Below are positions 29,070 to 41,820 of a stretch of DNA of 64,000 nt, one piece after another. The position numbers were made by a program, and so were the translations under genes. Within the stretch, counting starts at the first letter, position 1. Each line of letters starts with the position of its first letter. The stretch comes from Megalonaias nervosa (taxonomy: Eukaryota > Mollusca > Bivalvia > Unionida > Unionidae), in the NCBI GenBank assembly GCA_016617855.1, contig JAECUM010017498.1, positions 22,479-86,478 of the forward strand. The letters are read 5' to 3'. The notes below the pieces were generated by a model. The model saw only the letters and a program-made list of their open reading frames with translations. It did not search any database and was not told the origin of the DNA.

Positions 29070-31535
29070 CTATAATTCCTCCTCTTTCTCTTCAGAATCC
29101 AGGAGACCAGCCATGTCTTTAGCCTCTTCCCTCCTATTCAACATGTTTTCGGTCTTTTCCTTGCGGTTGCAGGCGGTTTCCATGGCTTTGTCAACGATGC
29201 TCTGAATTAGTATGTCCCACTTAGGGCGAATCATGAATTCTCCATCTTTAATTGCCCAACTTGCCCTCGTGTATTTATGTATCAGTGTTTTAATCATTCT
29301 ATTGGCATCTGATGTGTCTGTCTGTTCTTCCATTAGCACCACTACATTCCTTGCTTTTTGAATGGCAACTGTACATTCTGACTTGCACCAACGAGACTTG
29401 AGAAAAGATGGTGTTATAACGGGAACTACCACAAGACTTTCATCTATACACCGGTGAATCTCTGTTATAATAGGCAGACCAGGTATGAAGTTTCTTTCAC
29501 CACAACATACGAGCTCACTTTCCTTTCTAATGTTAATATTTAGCTTTTGTTTTAAGAGATTATTTAATGATGGACGTATGTATTTCTCGACGACGTCCTG
29601 GTCCTGGCTACAGAATGGAAGAAATACAACGAATTTGAACTCACTGTCATCCTTCTGAATCAATCGCTTCAAAAGCTCCATATATTTAGTTCGTCTCGAC
29701 TTTCTTCGTATATATAGAGCAAGAAAGGCAAAGACACCTGCACAAACAATTCCAATAGTTACTGACGAAACTACGATTTTTATTATTGTAGGGAAAGAAA
29801 CACAATCAAAGTGAACTTTATCGAGTGTTTCTCTGTCCAGAGGATACTGCTCATTTCCATATTTGCATACTAAAGACTCCATATCAACAATTATGATATT
29901 AGTCGATATAATCCATTGTAGGAAATAAATACTTTTACAATCACATTGCAGAGGATTTCCAGAAAGCTCGATTGTCAAATTCCAGTACATGTGTTCCTCT
30001 TTTTTTAACAATTCTCTGGTCATATCAATGCTTTGTCTATATCCATATTTATCCGCCAGCCCGATTTTGCTTAAAAAATATAGAGACAAAATATCAGCAG
30101 CATTGCTTTCGTTGCTTTTTGTCTTTGTCATTTGATGACGTGATATGTCTTCCAGCGTAAGAATGGTTCCTAAGGGTAAATTGTGCAGGCGATTGTTTCT
30201 TAAATCAATATATTTTAAGTTCCACATGTTGCTTAAATCAATATTGAAGTCATTAAGATCATTTTGTCTTAGGTCAAGAAGTTGCAGTTTGGTATTGGAA
30301 GAGAAACATGTCTTTGGGATGGCAGTCAGATGGTTATTTCGCAGAGATAAAACTCGAAGTTCTGTGGTCGAACGGAATAAATTACGAAAATCTTCCATTG
30401 CTTGCATGCTACTCAGATTATTTTCTGCCATATTGAGAATCTTCAGCAAGGAGAATAGTCTCAGGGATGATGGAGCTATATATTCCATGCCGTTACGAGA
30501 GAAGTCCAATTTCTGGATTTCTTGCACCTTATCCGTTCCGAGAACTGTCAGGTTTACATAAACCAATTTGTTATTGCTGAGATCTATAACCTGGACGGCC
30601 GCGTTTGCATTGAACCTGGACAAATTCACAATAACGTTGGCGGCTAGTTCTTTAAACTCAGGGATCACTATATTACTGAGAAATATATATTTAAGTTCAG
30701 GACTGAGATAATCGATTGATACCGAGAAGAGTGAAGTTTTCGTTTTACTACTGCTTAGTACCAACGATGGACATCCACTTGCATCAAACACCTCCCACTT
30801 AGGAAAATAACTTTCTGTAAATTTCTGTTTTGGTCCCCCTATACTGAGTCCTATGAAAAGTTGTATGTTTGTGCTGGAGATATTCAAATACTGTAAATTA
30901 AAGAGTACCTTCATGTAAACTTCGTAATAAAATCCAACAACTTTCGAACGACTAATATCCAGGTATGTAAGGTTCTTACCACTAAACGCTTTAATAAAAG
31001 TTTTGCCAAGTTTTGCATCATTAGCACTCACTTGGAGGCCAATCAAAGATAAATATTTTAGACCACTGAGAGTTCCCACCAGAGCTTCCTCCACAATAGA
31101 TATATTCAACCCCAATAACATTTCAAGATGCAATGCCTCAAGGTTAGGAGTATAACGGAAGGCCTCGGATTCGATAAGATTTATCCCATAACACGATGAT
31201 ATTGACAGATATTTCAATCCAACAAGCCCTTCTAGAAATGTGTTGTGTATACATTTCACATTTGGAAAGGCAACAATAACAAGTTCTGTTAAATTCCTCC
31301 AAGTTGTGTTTGAAAAAAGTCCTTTCGGAAAACTCTCGGCATGAAATTCCGTTCCATCAAATTTGACCCTTCGTACATGCAAAGGAATTGAAAGAGGGAA
31401 ATCCTCTTCCGTTACTATTCCTCTACAGACAAGAGAGATATCATCTGGGACGCATGACGAAGATGCTTCCATAACTGTCATAAGTACAGCTATCAAGCAG
31501 AATAAAGAAAGTGCAACTTGTGTATGCATGTCCAT
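29070..31535 (-). CDS. Toll-like receptor (LRR-TM-TIR)
   Basis: The single-exon 821-aa frame encodes a signal peptide (residues 1 to about 24, hydrophobic LFCLIAVLMTVM), leucine-rich repeats from about residue 50 to 525, and one C-terminal Cys cap (NPLQCDCKSIYFLQW, about 528-580). A transmembrane helix follows (about 582-607), then a cytoplasmic TIR domain (about 633-775) and an acidic tail. The TIR box 2/BB-loop is present as CCGERNFIPG; box 1 is VVFLPFCSQD rather than the usual DAFISY, and box 3 is weak (KWDIL for FW). One C-cap only makes it a single-cysteine-cluster type, the vertebrate-like form expanded in bivalves. It should sense microbial ligands and signal through MyD88-like adaptors; the specific TLR cannot be named. 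The start-codon region is repeated upstream. Confidence 0.92.
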   Translation of the reverse strand: MDMHTQVALSLFCLIAVLMTVMEASSSCVPDDISLVCRGIVTEEDFPLSIPLHVRRVKFDGTEFHAESFPKGLFSNTTWRNLTELVIVAFPNVKCIHNTFLEGLVGLKYLSISSCYGINLIESEAFRYTPNLEALHLEMLLGLNISIVEEALVGTLSGLKYLSLIGLQVSANDAKLGKTFIKAFSGKNLTYLDISRSKVVGFYYEVYMKVLFNLQYLNISSTNIQLFIGLSIGGPKQKFTESYFPKWEVFDASGCPSLVLSSSKTKTSLFSVSIDYLSPELKYIFLSNIVIPEFKELAANVIVNLSRFNANAAVQVIDLSNNKLVYVNLTVLGTDKVQEIQKLDFSRNGMEYIAPSSLRLFSLLKILNMAENNLSSMQAMEDFRNLFRSTTELRVLSLRNNHLTAIPKTCFSSNTKLQLLDLRQNDLNDFNIDLSNMWNLKYIDLRNNRLHNLPLGTILTLEDISRHQMTKTKSNESNAADILSLYFLSKIGLADKYGYRQSIDMTRELLKKEEHMYWNLTIELSGNPLQCDCKSIYFLQWIISTNIIIVDMESLVCKYGNEQYPLDRETLDKVHFDCVSFPTIIKIVVSSVTIGIVCAGVFAFLALYIRRKSRRTKYMELLKRLIQKDDSEFKFVVFLPFCSQDQDVVEKYIRPSLNNLLKQKLNINIRKESELVCCGERNFIPGLPIITEIHRCIDESLVVVPVITPSFLKSRWCKSECTVAIQKARNVVVLMEEQTDTSDANRMIKTLIHKYTRASWAIKDGEFMIRPKWDILIQSIVDKAMETACNRKEKTENMLNRREEAKDMAGLLDSEEKEEEL

Positions 31536-31660
31536 ATGAATAACTAAATAACTTGTGTATGCATGTCCATATGAATAACTAAATAACTTGTGTATGCATG
31601 TCCATATGAATAGCTAAATAACTTGTGTATGCATGTCCATATGAATAACTAAATAACTTT
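31516..31660 (-). repeat. 35-bp tandem repeat carrying the TLR start codon, four copies
   Basis: On the minus strand the unit includes ATGGACATGCATACACAAGT. ATGs stand at 31535 (gene start), 31570, 31605 and 31640. In the three upstream copies the frame ends after eight codons (MDMHTQVI, then TAG), so each forms a tiny upstream ORF. Confidence 0.9.
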
Positions 31661-31917
31661 AAAATGCTCTTAGTATCACTGTATCTTTCACATATGAAAT
31701 ACTTCTAACGTTATTGATTCTTCATGTATTTCATTATTTTGAATCTCCATTTCTTGTATAATGTTATAGTCTCCCTATGGCATTATCAGGTTTGAGTACA
31801 TGTGTCTGAAAAGAGACAAATATTTAACCTTTCACAGGAAGGAAACTAAAACAATTAAATCTTGAATATCCAAACTTATGATCTGATTTAATACAACACA
31901 ACTACTAACTTTGACGC

Positions 31918-33090
<1,173 letters not shown>

Positions 33091-33124
33091 GTATCTATAT
33101 GTGCATATAAGTGTAATTCATATT

Positions 33125-33230
33125 ATGTGTGTGTGATAAAATATCTCTTTGTCCATGTAAGTGGGGAGTTATAATTCCTATCTTTGTGTGTGAGAATGTA
33201 TCTCTAAGTGCATGTAAGTGATTGTATCTG
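33125..33230. repeat. Two copies of the dispersed ~60-bp unit
   Basis: GTGTGTGAGAATGTATCTCT and TGTCCATGTAAGTG match the core of the array at 14036-14290. Confidence 0.65.
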
Positions 33231-33239
33231 AGTAGGCTT

Positions 33240-34060
33240 ATTAAATATTTTGTATATTTATCATCCCTATCTATAGGGTACACCATTCATCAGCAAGCCT
33301 AAAGTTGTGTGTATCTAAGTTACTTAGTGTACCGGCAATTTAATTGCAATTGTTTGGGTGAAAAACTGTATATATTATTTGGTTCAAACAATTTACAGAG
33401 CAGAACAGAAGAATGATGCTGAAATTTACTTATAATGATCACTTTTTTGAAATTCTTTAATTGATCATAAGTTTGGATTTAATTTGGTGTTCACACGCCT
33501 AGGACAAAAGAGGAGAGACAAACATGTATAAAAATATAAACACAAGCTTGACTTACTTTAGTGAATCACAATATTTATTCCGCTGTGGAAGACCTGACCA
33601 AATACCAAACCGATTTTCAACAAAAGAGGAAAAAGACAGAGGAGTATGAGATATTGTTTAGATCCAAAGCAAACGTTAACTAGTTAGATTTTTTCAAAAA
33701 AATCAAATATTTGCTTTATTTTGAACCTACCAATGACATAAATAAAATAAAAGAAAAGGTTTGATTCTGATTATTCTCCTTAAGGTTTAAATTCAGACTT
33801 CCTAATATGTCGAACCTTCAATGAGTATTTTATCGAACCTTATCAATGAGTAATTTCCACTATATGTATATGCTTAGATAAGGATTGGTTTAAAGTTAGG
33901 CATAAATGGTTACGAGTAATGGCATTTGTAATAATCGCGTCATTTATTCAAAAAAGAAGGTGTTTATTTTTAGATTTTTCTATATATGTTAATTGATTAG
34001 ATTCGGTTTGGATTGAATCAATTAACCATTAACTAGCCCACACATTGATTTTAATAAGGT
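33240..34060. other. Gene-free stretch
   Basis: No supported feature. Confidence 0.5.
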
Positions 34061-34064
34061 CTTC

Positions 34065-34420
34065 GTTCAAGACAAAGCAGGGAGAGTTGTGTTCAAAATA
34101 ATAGACAAAAATGTATCATCAGCAAACAGTTTTATGCTGAGCCGAATGCTTAGTGACAATACCATTAATGCAAATAATAAAAACAGTAATCTAAGTATTA
34201 GACCTCTGGGGAACGCCAGCACTGACATGTTGTTGGTCTGTAGTGAACCTTTCTATAACAATATAATCTCTCAATATGAACTAAACATCTGCTAGTCTTT
34301 GTCGAAAGCCTAACAAATATCACGAAATACCACTTTAATTTCCTTGCCATCCTCAACCGCCTTGAAAAACGTTTTGTTCATTCTTACGATTATATGGTCT
34401 TAAAATATGCAACAGAAAGA
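34065..34420 (-). pseudogene. LINE reverse transcriptase fragment
   Basis: On the minus strand, in shifting frames, the RT landmarks appear in the right order: EDGKEIKVVFRDIC with a following AFDK (palm strand, first Asp), VSAGVPQRS (the GVPQGS motif) and KLFADDTF (the active-site ADD box). Frameshifts and stops are frequent. The motif wording points to a Jockey/CR1-like non-LTR element. Only about 350 bp of the RT domain is present. Confidence 0.75.
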
Positions 34421-34790
34421 AGTAAAATCGAAATGTTTGTAAAATTCAACAAATAAATTTATTTCCCTAATACCAAAGTGAAAATTTAAAAAGAAATTAA
34501 GTCTCAAATAATCCTAAGTGGTCTATTACAAGTCCAAAAGTATAGAATATTCAAAATGAACTGCAATAGTTTTGAATGTGCTGATGTACCAATACTCTTG
34601 ACTGAGTTAATGTACCAATAGTCACAATGGTATAATCAGGACGTCTTTGAATAAGTCCACAATAATCTCAAAAAGAAGTTTTAGTCCCAAAAGTCATCGA
34701 GTACTTTGTAATTCCAATCATTAATTTAAATTAATAATTCCTCTGAAATTATTAATGAAAATAGCTAAATATGACTCTTCAGACTTTATA
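34421..34790. other. Gene-free stretch
   Basis: No supported feature. Confidence 0.5.
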
Positions 34791-34804
34791 CTCTTGTTGA
34801 CTGC

Positions 34805-34936
34805 AACTTTATACAAAATCCTAGGCATAGAAAATGACCAGGATCACAACCTTATATAAAATCCTAGGCATAGCAAAATAACCAGGATCACAACTTCGTA
34901 TAAAATCCTAGACATAGCAAAATGACCAGGATCACA
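34805..34936. repeat. ~46-bp tandem repeat, three copies
   Basis: Units share ATAAAATCCTAGGCATAG and ATGACCAGGATCACA. Confidence 0.85.
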
Positions 34937-36063
34937 GGTTTGCTTCTAGAAAATTCAAAGTTTGTAAATAAGACTAGGCCTTGAACTCAGACAATAAATA
35001 GGAATTTATAACTTACAAACATGACAAAGCTCAGGTAGACCGAAACTGTGAGTTTAATCACGGAAAAGGGTCAAGTACACAATATTAAATAAATATACAT
35101 ATCAACATGACACACAGTTGGATGCGAGCCATACCATTTGGGTCAAACCAGTTTGAAAGTAACTGATTAGGTTGTTGCCTGTAACATAATTGTACAAATT
35201 TATGAAGACAGTTTTGAAACGTTTTGCCCAAAGAGTTCAGTAATGAAATAGATATATAATTTGAAACAAAATATGTTCCCCTTTTACCTAGAGTAGCATT
35301 AACCTCTCCCCACGTTATTCGAAAATATAAAGATTCGATCGGATTATTGAAGATTTCTGATGTCGAAATACTATGCCATAGGTAACGGTTAGCATGGAAA
35401 CAGCTTCAGTTGTGATGGGTATAACAGTTAATAGGAAATGAAGGAAGAATAAGAAGATGCAGTATTACCAAAAAGCAATAACGAAACATTGAGGAGAAAT
35501 TTAATTGTATAGTCACCGACTATAGCAAATATTAGAAAATACAAAACGCAGTCAGGAATAAAGTTAAAGATTAAAGATGATTCGAAGATGGAAAGAATAA
35601 AAGAAAAGGAGATTTTAGAGAAACTTACATCAAACAGAAAGTCTGTTATAATGACAGAGATAGAAAAGGGTACGACGTGAATGAATTATTTGAACCTATT
35701 GGTTCTTGGAATTTTGACTGTTTGAAATTTCCGCCATTTAAATTAAACGTTTAATCATGATAACAATTGTTAGGAATTGACGGAAGCATGAAGAGAAACA
35801 TAATATTTGTCTAAAAAAATCAAGTTGATTACAGTGAAGGTAAATCCGCAGTTCAATTGGAGAGAAAACATTTTGTTTTGGCTATTAAAATATTTCAAAT
35901 GAGCTCACTAATCAAATAATATTACATCAACATTTAGTGTGACAGAAAACTGCTTAACCAAAGCATTCAAATGTACATAACTAAAGTCAAAATTGATACC
36001 GAATTTTTAAGACACAAATCAAAAGTCTTATCAACTGTAAATCTTATTTAAACTCTGTACATG

Positions 36064-36066
<3 letters not shown>
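34937..36066. other. Gene-free stretch
   Basis: AT-rich, no supported gene or RNA. Confidence 0.5.

Positions 36067-36138
<72 letters not shown>
36067..36138. repeat. (TA)n microsatellite
   Basis: About 35 TA dinucleotides. Confidence 0.95.
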
Positions 36139-36142
<4 letters not shown>

Positions 36143-36199
36143 AGTATCTGAAGATATACAAATATATCTATTTAACTGGATACAATCTGTGAACGTTTG

Positions 36200-36475
36200 A
36201 AATATATATTGACAAAGACAAGATAGTCTCTTTAAGGAACTGCGAAGATCAACCATAAATGTATTGAATATCAGCATTAATGACGAAGTAGACACTGTTA
36301 TAAATTCCCAAAGTATGACTGTAGTGTTCTGTTTTCTTGCAACTCGGGACACAAGTTGCAAATTCATGTTAAGTAAAGAAAATGATGTGAGAAAAATCTT
36401 TAAGTGACACTAGATACTGAATAGAACATGATCCTGATTTTAGTGTACGTCGTCAGAAAAACCAGATATCTGCAT
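36200..36475 (+). repeat. ~270-bp direct duplication, copy 1
   Basis: Matches 36890-37145 through segments such as ACTGTTATAAATTCCC, AACTCGGGACACAAGTTGCA and AATAGAACATG. The pair is clearly diverged, with small indels. Confidence 0.8.
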
Positions 36476-36486
36476 GAGCTATATGC

Positions 36487-36488
<2 letters not shown>

Positions 36489-36525
<37 letters not shown>
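36489..36525. repeat. (GA)n microsatellite
   Basis: About 18 GA dinucleotides between the two duplicated blocks. Confidence 0.95.
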
Positions 36526-36528
<3 letters not shown>

Positions 36529-36769
36529 GGGAGAAGGAGACCGTAACTTTGTATTTGGCTTCTAACTATATTCCCAGTGTATGAAAAACCATAACATTGC
36601 ACAATGATTCATATTGATAATGATAATCATATTAACAAGTTTTCTCCTGTTGAATCCAGTGGTATGTCCCCTGTGTTTGGTATCGAATGTGTAACTTACA
36701 GTACTTATTTATGTGCATCTACACTTTTCTGAAAGGGAATCATAAACAAGTCCACATCTGGTTTCTCTC

Positions 36770-36885
36770 ATCAATGTTCCTAATGTAACTTTTCTATCAA
36801 GCTGTCACCAATGATTTATGAAATGGAGTGGATACCAACTAGAATGGAAGCAGAGATGCTGAGCAATGGTTTAAGACATATTTTC
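36770..36885 (+). repeat. ~100-bp dispersed repeat, copy 1
   Basis: GTCACCAATGATTTATGAAA and the following AGCAGAGA...GAGC sequence recur at 38395-38495. Confidence 0.7.
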
Positions 36886-36889
36886 AAAG

Positions 36890-37145
36890 ACCAGATAGCC
36901 TATAAAAAGAAATGATAAGATGAACCATCAATGCATTGAATGTCAGCATTAAAGACGAAGAAGAGACTGTTATAAATTCCCATAGAAAGACTGTAGCCTG
37001 GGGGGGGGGGGTTGTAACTCGGGACACAAGTTGCAAATTCGTGTTATTTAAAGAATATGATGTGATAAAAATCTTTAAGTGTCACTAGGCACTGAATAGA
37101 ACATGTTCCTGATTTGAGTGTACATCGTCAGAAAAAAACAGATAA
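36890..37145 (+). repeat. ~270-bp direct duplication, copy 2
   Basis: Second copy of 36200-36475. A run of 12 G (37001-37012) replaces a T-rich part of copy 1. Confidence 0.8.
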
Positions 37146-38390
37146 GAAATATAATGCAGTAGGTCCATAATTAAGCAATGACATCAACCGAAGTAACCAC
37201 CGTATTACAAGATTACAAAATTCGGAACACAATTCTATTAGTAAACTTTCTGTACAAAAAGAATTCACACACAAAACCGTAAGCAGGATGACAATATAGA
37301 AAATATCCAAACTCGGCAGGAATAATTTGGTAATGAATTGATAATTACAGAACAAGGCTCTAGTAAAAACAAAGAACAGGAAAAATCTCATAAACGCAGA
37401 AACATCTGAACGATGACAAGCAAATGATTCCAGAGGTCAATATTTATTTCCTCTACCGTGTACTATAGAGACTCTTAAAACTGTGATGGAGAAACCTTGA
37501 TGAATTAGAACCCACTAAAAACACTATAAACATTTAGATATATTATTTAGAGACCGAAAAAGAGGAAATTAAAGTATCAATGGAAAATTATAAGACTCGT
37601 AACACTAATTGTTTGTAACGGCTGCAAAGAAAGAATAAATAATTGAAAGAAAGAGCAATATAAATATAAGTAAACGTATGAGCTATTAGTTGCCTTAGAT
37701 GACAGGATACAAACACTAAAAGATCAGATCTTAGTAGCTTTAAAAAGCGAACTCACTGCTAAAATCGCAGGTTCCGAAACAATAAGGATGGAATACACAG
37801 ATAGATAGATAATTAATAGCATCCGCGTGCAAAAAAAAAAAGTGTTTTATAGAATTAGACAAGCTAGTGAAACGACTGAGGAAAGAGATTAATGAATTGA
37901 AATAAAACGCGAAAACCTACTTTAGATTGAGCGATCTACTTTAACATGTACCTGCGCGGCAAATTATAGCTCTCTAACAAGTTTCACATGGATAATGGGT
38001 TTCCTTCAAACGAAAGATAGAATAGATATCATATTGTGAAAACTATTAAAATTGAATGTATTTAAAAACCGTCTGATGCATATTTATGGGCTCAAAAACT
38101 GTACTCAATGATTTTCTTTAATGCGTTTTCTTCTTTGCCCTTATCCCGATTATAAATTATCTAACAAAATTATTATTGTGTAGTTCCACCGAGAAACCTG
38201 GTTTCCATCGTGTAAATTATTTGCGTAGATTGTAAATGTTGTTATACTTGACAAATTGTAAAGTATTCCGTATGCCTCCATGAGAAAACACTCGTACGAA
38301 CAGGAGCAAATTCGATTATATTAAGAAAGGTAATTTTACATGTTACATGTCATTAAAAACTCTTCATATTTGCACCATTAAACATTTGGA
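37146..38390. other. Gene-free stretch
   Basis: No supported feature apart from poly(A) runs. Confidence 0.5.
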
Positions 38391-38394
38391 TTCT

Positions 38395-38495
38395 CTCATC
38401 AATGTTTCTAATGTTGTCACCAATGATTTATGAAATGAAGAGGATACAAACTAGGAACGAAGCAGAGAAATTGAGCGATGGTTCAAGATATATTT
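38395..38495 (+). repeat. ~100-bp dispersed repeat, copy 2
   Basis: Second copy of the sequence at 36770-36885, same orientation. Confidence 0.7.
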
Positions 38496-40280
38496 GGCGT
38501 ATGTGTGATATCTGCACCATATCAGAACGTGTGGAAATACTTTTCTGTGATTCTGCATGTTAATGCTGGATAAGAAAGCACGATTGTTGGGCACCATGGC
38601 AAAATGGAGAAAAGATAGGTGGGAGAACAGAAGTGTCCCAAATACACTGGTGGCCTCATCAGGAGATAATCAATAACCATGATAAACAACATCATAATTC
38701 CTTACTTACAGAAATTAATTTGATTGAATGAAACTATCGGAATCTAAGGAAAACTGTATTTTTGTTCGTAACCTTACGATGACTGTTTTGCGACTAAGGA
38801 AGCCATTTTTGTCTGTATAAGAGTAAGAGCATGTATATGGAGAATAAATGCATACATGAAAATGGCTACAGGATAAATCGTATGCGTTGATATCAGACTT
38901 AGCTTTTCTACATTAAATAAAAATCTGCTATTCATATTAAAATTGTAGAAATCGTAGTTATATACAGCCTGTCCAAGTCATAACATGGTTTGGACCTTCT
39001 ACCAACTGAGTCAAAATAAAACAACAGTTACGCATTTCGCTCCAAAGTTGTGACCAGACTTTTGATAGCCAATCGTTATCGTTCCACTTCATTCCACATC
39101 GAGCACTGGTACATGTAGCTAGCCAAAGCAGCATTTTAAATAATTGCCCACTTGCAAACGAATGGCTATTGTCCAAAATGAATTGACTAGTCATCTAGAT
39201 TATTGACTTATTACGTTTTCAATATGGTAACTCTATGATGTCCACATACCTTGACTTAAAATTAAAACTTGTATGAAACGTTTACATTCGCCCAGTTTAT
39301 ACGATATATGTATCGGTGTCTATCGAGGATGCTATGATAATAACCAACTATCATTCTAGGGTGACGGTTAATAGGGTGACGGTTAACAGGGTGACGGTTA
39401 CTATACAACTCTAAGCAAATCTAAAATTTTCCCCAAACCTCAAAACATTACGTATTGAAGGTTCAATACTTTTAAAATTACATACTTTCTTTGAGTTGTT
39501 CCCATGCTCCGGAACAATGGAAGCCATTCGGTGTTTCTCAGTTTGCTTTCGCAAATTAAAGATATTAAACCCTTCCTCGTGATCATCCAGGTACTAAGAC
39601 CATCGACACTACAGATATCGGAAATCTAAAGAATCAAAACCTTCCTTTTTAATTCACATGTTGTACCAGCCCGGATTAAGACCGGCGCTCCATTGTTCTA
39701 TTCCTGCATGTGTGAGGCAACATAACATTTTCAGAAATTTCAACTTATCTAATAAAGACAACTTCTCGAAAGTTTCACTTTGTTTCATGACTGCGGGAAT
39801 AGTTTAATTTGTATAAATACATTGCAGTCAGCTACATTTTTCACATTTTTCAGCATTGTACACCTCATGCGCGGCCGTCGACATCATCAAGGCACGCAAT
39901 AAATAAAAAATTCAGCGTATGTTTAAAGACATAGTTATGTTTATATAAACTACATAAAACACAGTTTAAATAAAGAATATACGATATGTATTTTCATTAC
40001 AGAGCTCTAGATCCCCCAGTCCTTTGAGGAATACAATTCGGTCATCATCGTTCAACCGAAGAATCAATAATTAGTCTTCTTGGTTATGTCTCTGATTTCA
40101 AGTAAAGTTATCAAAGTAACTGAAACTAATCTTTACTTTCTCTCATGGCATGACAAAAGTGCTAAAGAAAGGAATTATGAGCCTTGGGGATATAATTCTG
40201 ACTCTCTTTCCCATACGTAAAACTCCTATTTTGGTTTTGTATTATGGCCCTTATTCATTTCAAAAGAAAGTGACTTAAAA
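38496..40280. other. Gene-free stretch with a tiny tandem repeat
   Basis: TAGGGTGACGGTTAA-type units of 19 bp are repeated three times at 39357-39402. No gene recognised. Confidence 0.55.
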
Positions 40281-40289
40281 TACATAATT

Positions 40290-40640
40290 AACTCGCCTGG
40301 GAGAAGGAAACAGAAGCAGCGTTGCAGTATAAATTTGTTAAAGGAGTATGTTGATAGAGATAGCCCTGTTAATCATTGCGTAGTTGGTGAGGATTTCAAC
40401 GATGGAATGCAATCTGACTGTAGTGATATTGGTTTAACCAGTCTTCGGAATTCTGAAATATTAAATAATCTGTAACAGAAATGTTTGCATCTACAACTAC
40501 AAGAAAAGAGTAAAGTAAAAGAGCTATTATGTGAATATCGGCATCTGTTTCCAGATGTTCGGACACGAACAGATACAATCTACCATTATATTGACGTTCT
40601 CGATTATACACTGTGAAACAGCATCCTTACATTCAAACAG
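40290..40640 (+). pseudogene. Gypsy pol fragment (integrase tail to RT start)
   Basis: The sequence reads, with interruptions, INLLKEYVDRDSPVN, then an acidic stretch, LQEKSKVKELLCEYRHLFPD and VKQHPY. It is homologous to 47150-47520 in the larger Gypsy copy (LLFEYEYLFPHVP, VKQHP). This is the region between the integrase C-terminus and the RT of Gmr1-like elements. It is fused directly to hAT sequence at about 40640. Confidence 0.75.
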
Positions 40641-41820
40641 GTGTAAGTATTGCTGCAGTCATGTTGTCAGCCGTTAATGAATGGGGAATACCATCCAATC
40701 TACCACTGGTAACTGACAATGTTTCGAACATGGCTGTAGCAACATCAGGAGCAGGATGCTACCAACACAATCACTACTATGCAGACAAATTACATTTAGA
40801 TAAACAGAAAACCCTGAAAATAAATGTTTTAGTAAACGTAATAGCAGGATCAGAAGCATTGTCAGCTTGTTTAGCCGCAGTGCAGTTGCTGCAGGAATAC
40901 TCAGAGACGACATTGATGTTCTAAATTACCAAAATACAAACTAATTCAAGATATTTGTACTAGATGGAAATCAGCAGCTGACGTTATTGAAAGGTTTCTG
41001 GAATTACAACCGGCAGTGTATGGATCTCTAACCAGCAACAAGATGAGCAGAGTGAACAGAGATGTAAGAAACATGCTGGAAACTGACATTAGTAATGCTG
41101 AAGAAGTATTGGCACATTTGAAACTATTGTGGACAATAACAATGTTTTGTGTCCGGGAGAAACACCAACGACATCCATCGTTTGTTTCACTGCAGAATCA
41201 ACTGTTGATCACAATTATGGCTTCGGCCAATCATCATTCAGCATTGGTAGAAGACACTAAAGCAACTGTTGAAGTGAATTTTTTGTCAGGTATGCATGAA
41301 ACAAGGATTTCCTCCAGACAGCAAACTGCTCTTGACCCCAGGTTAAAAAAATATCCCTTTTCTGAGTGGCAATCTGAAGTCTACAACGGCTTGACTCTAG
41401 CAGAATCTACTTCTTATTAATTAAATCAGCCCAGACGCGAATGCCTACACCATGTTTCTGTCTCATCTACGTCTGCTCTAATAAAAGATATTTCACACCA
41501 ATGACAGCTTGTGCTGCTCTTGCTTCCATTGTTGGAGATGTATATATTGTGAAAGTGGACAAAAATACTAAATCTGTTCTTGAAAACGTAAATGAGAAAA
41601 TTGAGAGTTACGAGGATGAGATCATCAACATGAGTGTCCTGTGCAATGCAGTTTCGAACAAGAGTTGCTCTACATACGAGCAACACATTTATATTCTGAA
41701 AGGGTCTTTAGTTCTGTAGCGAGATATTGTATCCAGCCAAAAGGGTCTTTAGTTCTGTAGCGAGATATTTTATCCAGCCAAAAAGCAGTGTCGATAGTCT
41801 ACTACTTCTCAACATGACGA
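40640..41820 (+). pseudogene. hAT (ZBED-type) transposase pseudogene
   Basis: Recognisable blocks are NEWGIPSNLPLVTDNVSNMA with the following CYQHNHYYADKLHL (catalytic core region), then DICTRWKSAADVIERFLEL and an ALDPRLKKYPF helix. A damaged C-terminal dimerisation segment contains DIVSSQK. Frame changes occur near 40925, 41420 and 41720. A 42-bp tandem duplication (about 41697-41780) lies inside the C-terminal part. No terminal inverted repeats identified. Confidence 0.82.

Noticed and set aside
30145..30561. Plus-strand 138-codon frame opposite the TLR
   Set aside because: It is a shadow of the LRR-coding sequence on the other strand.
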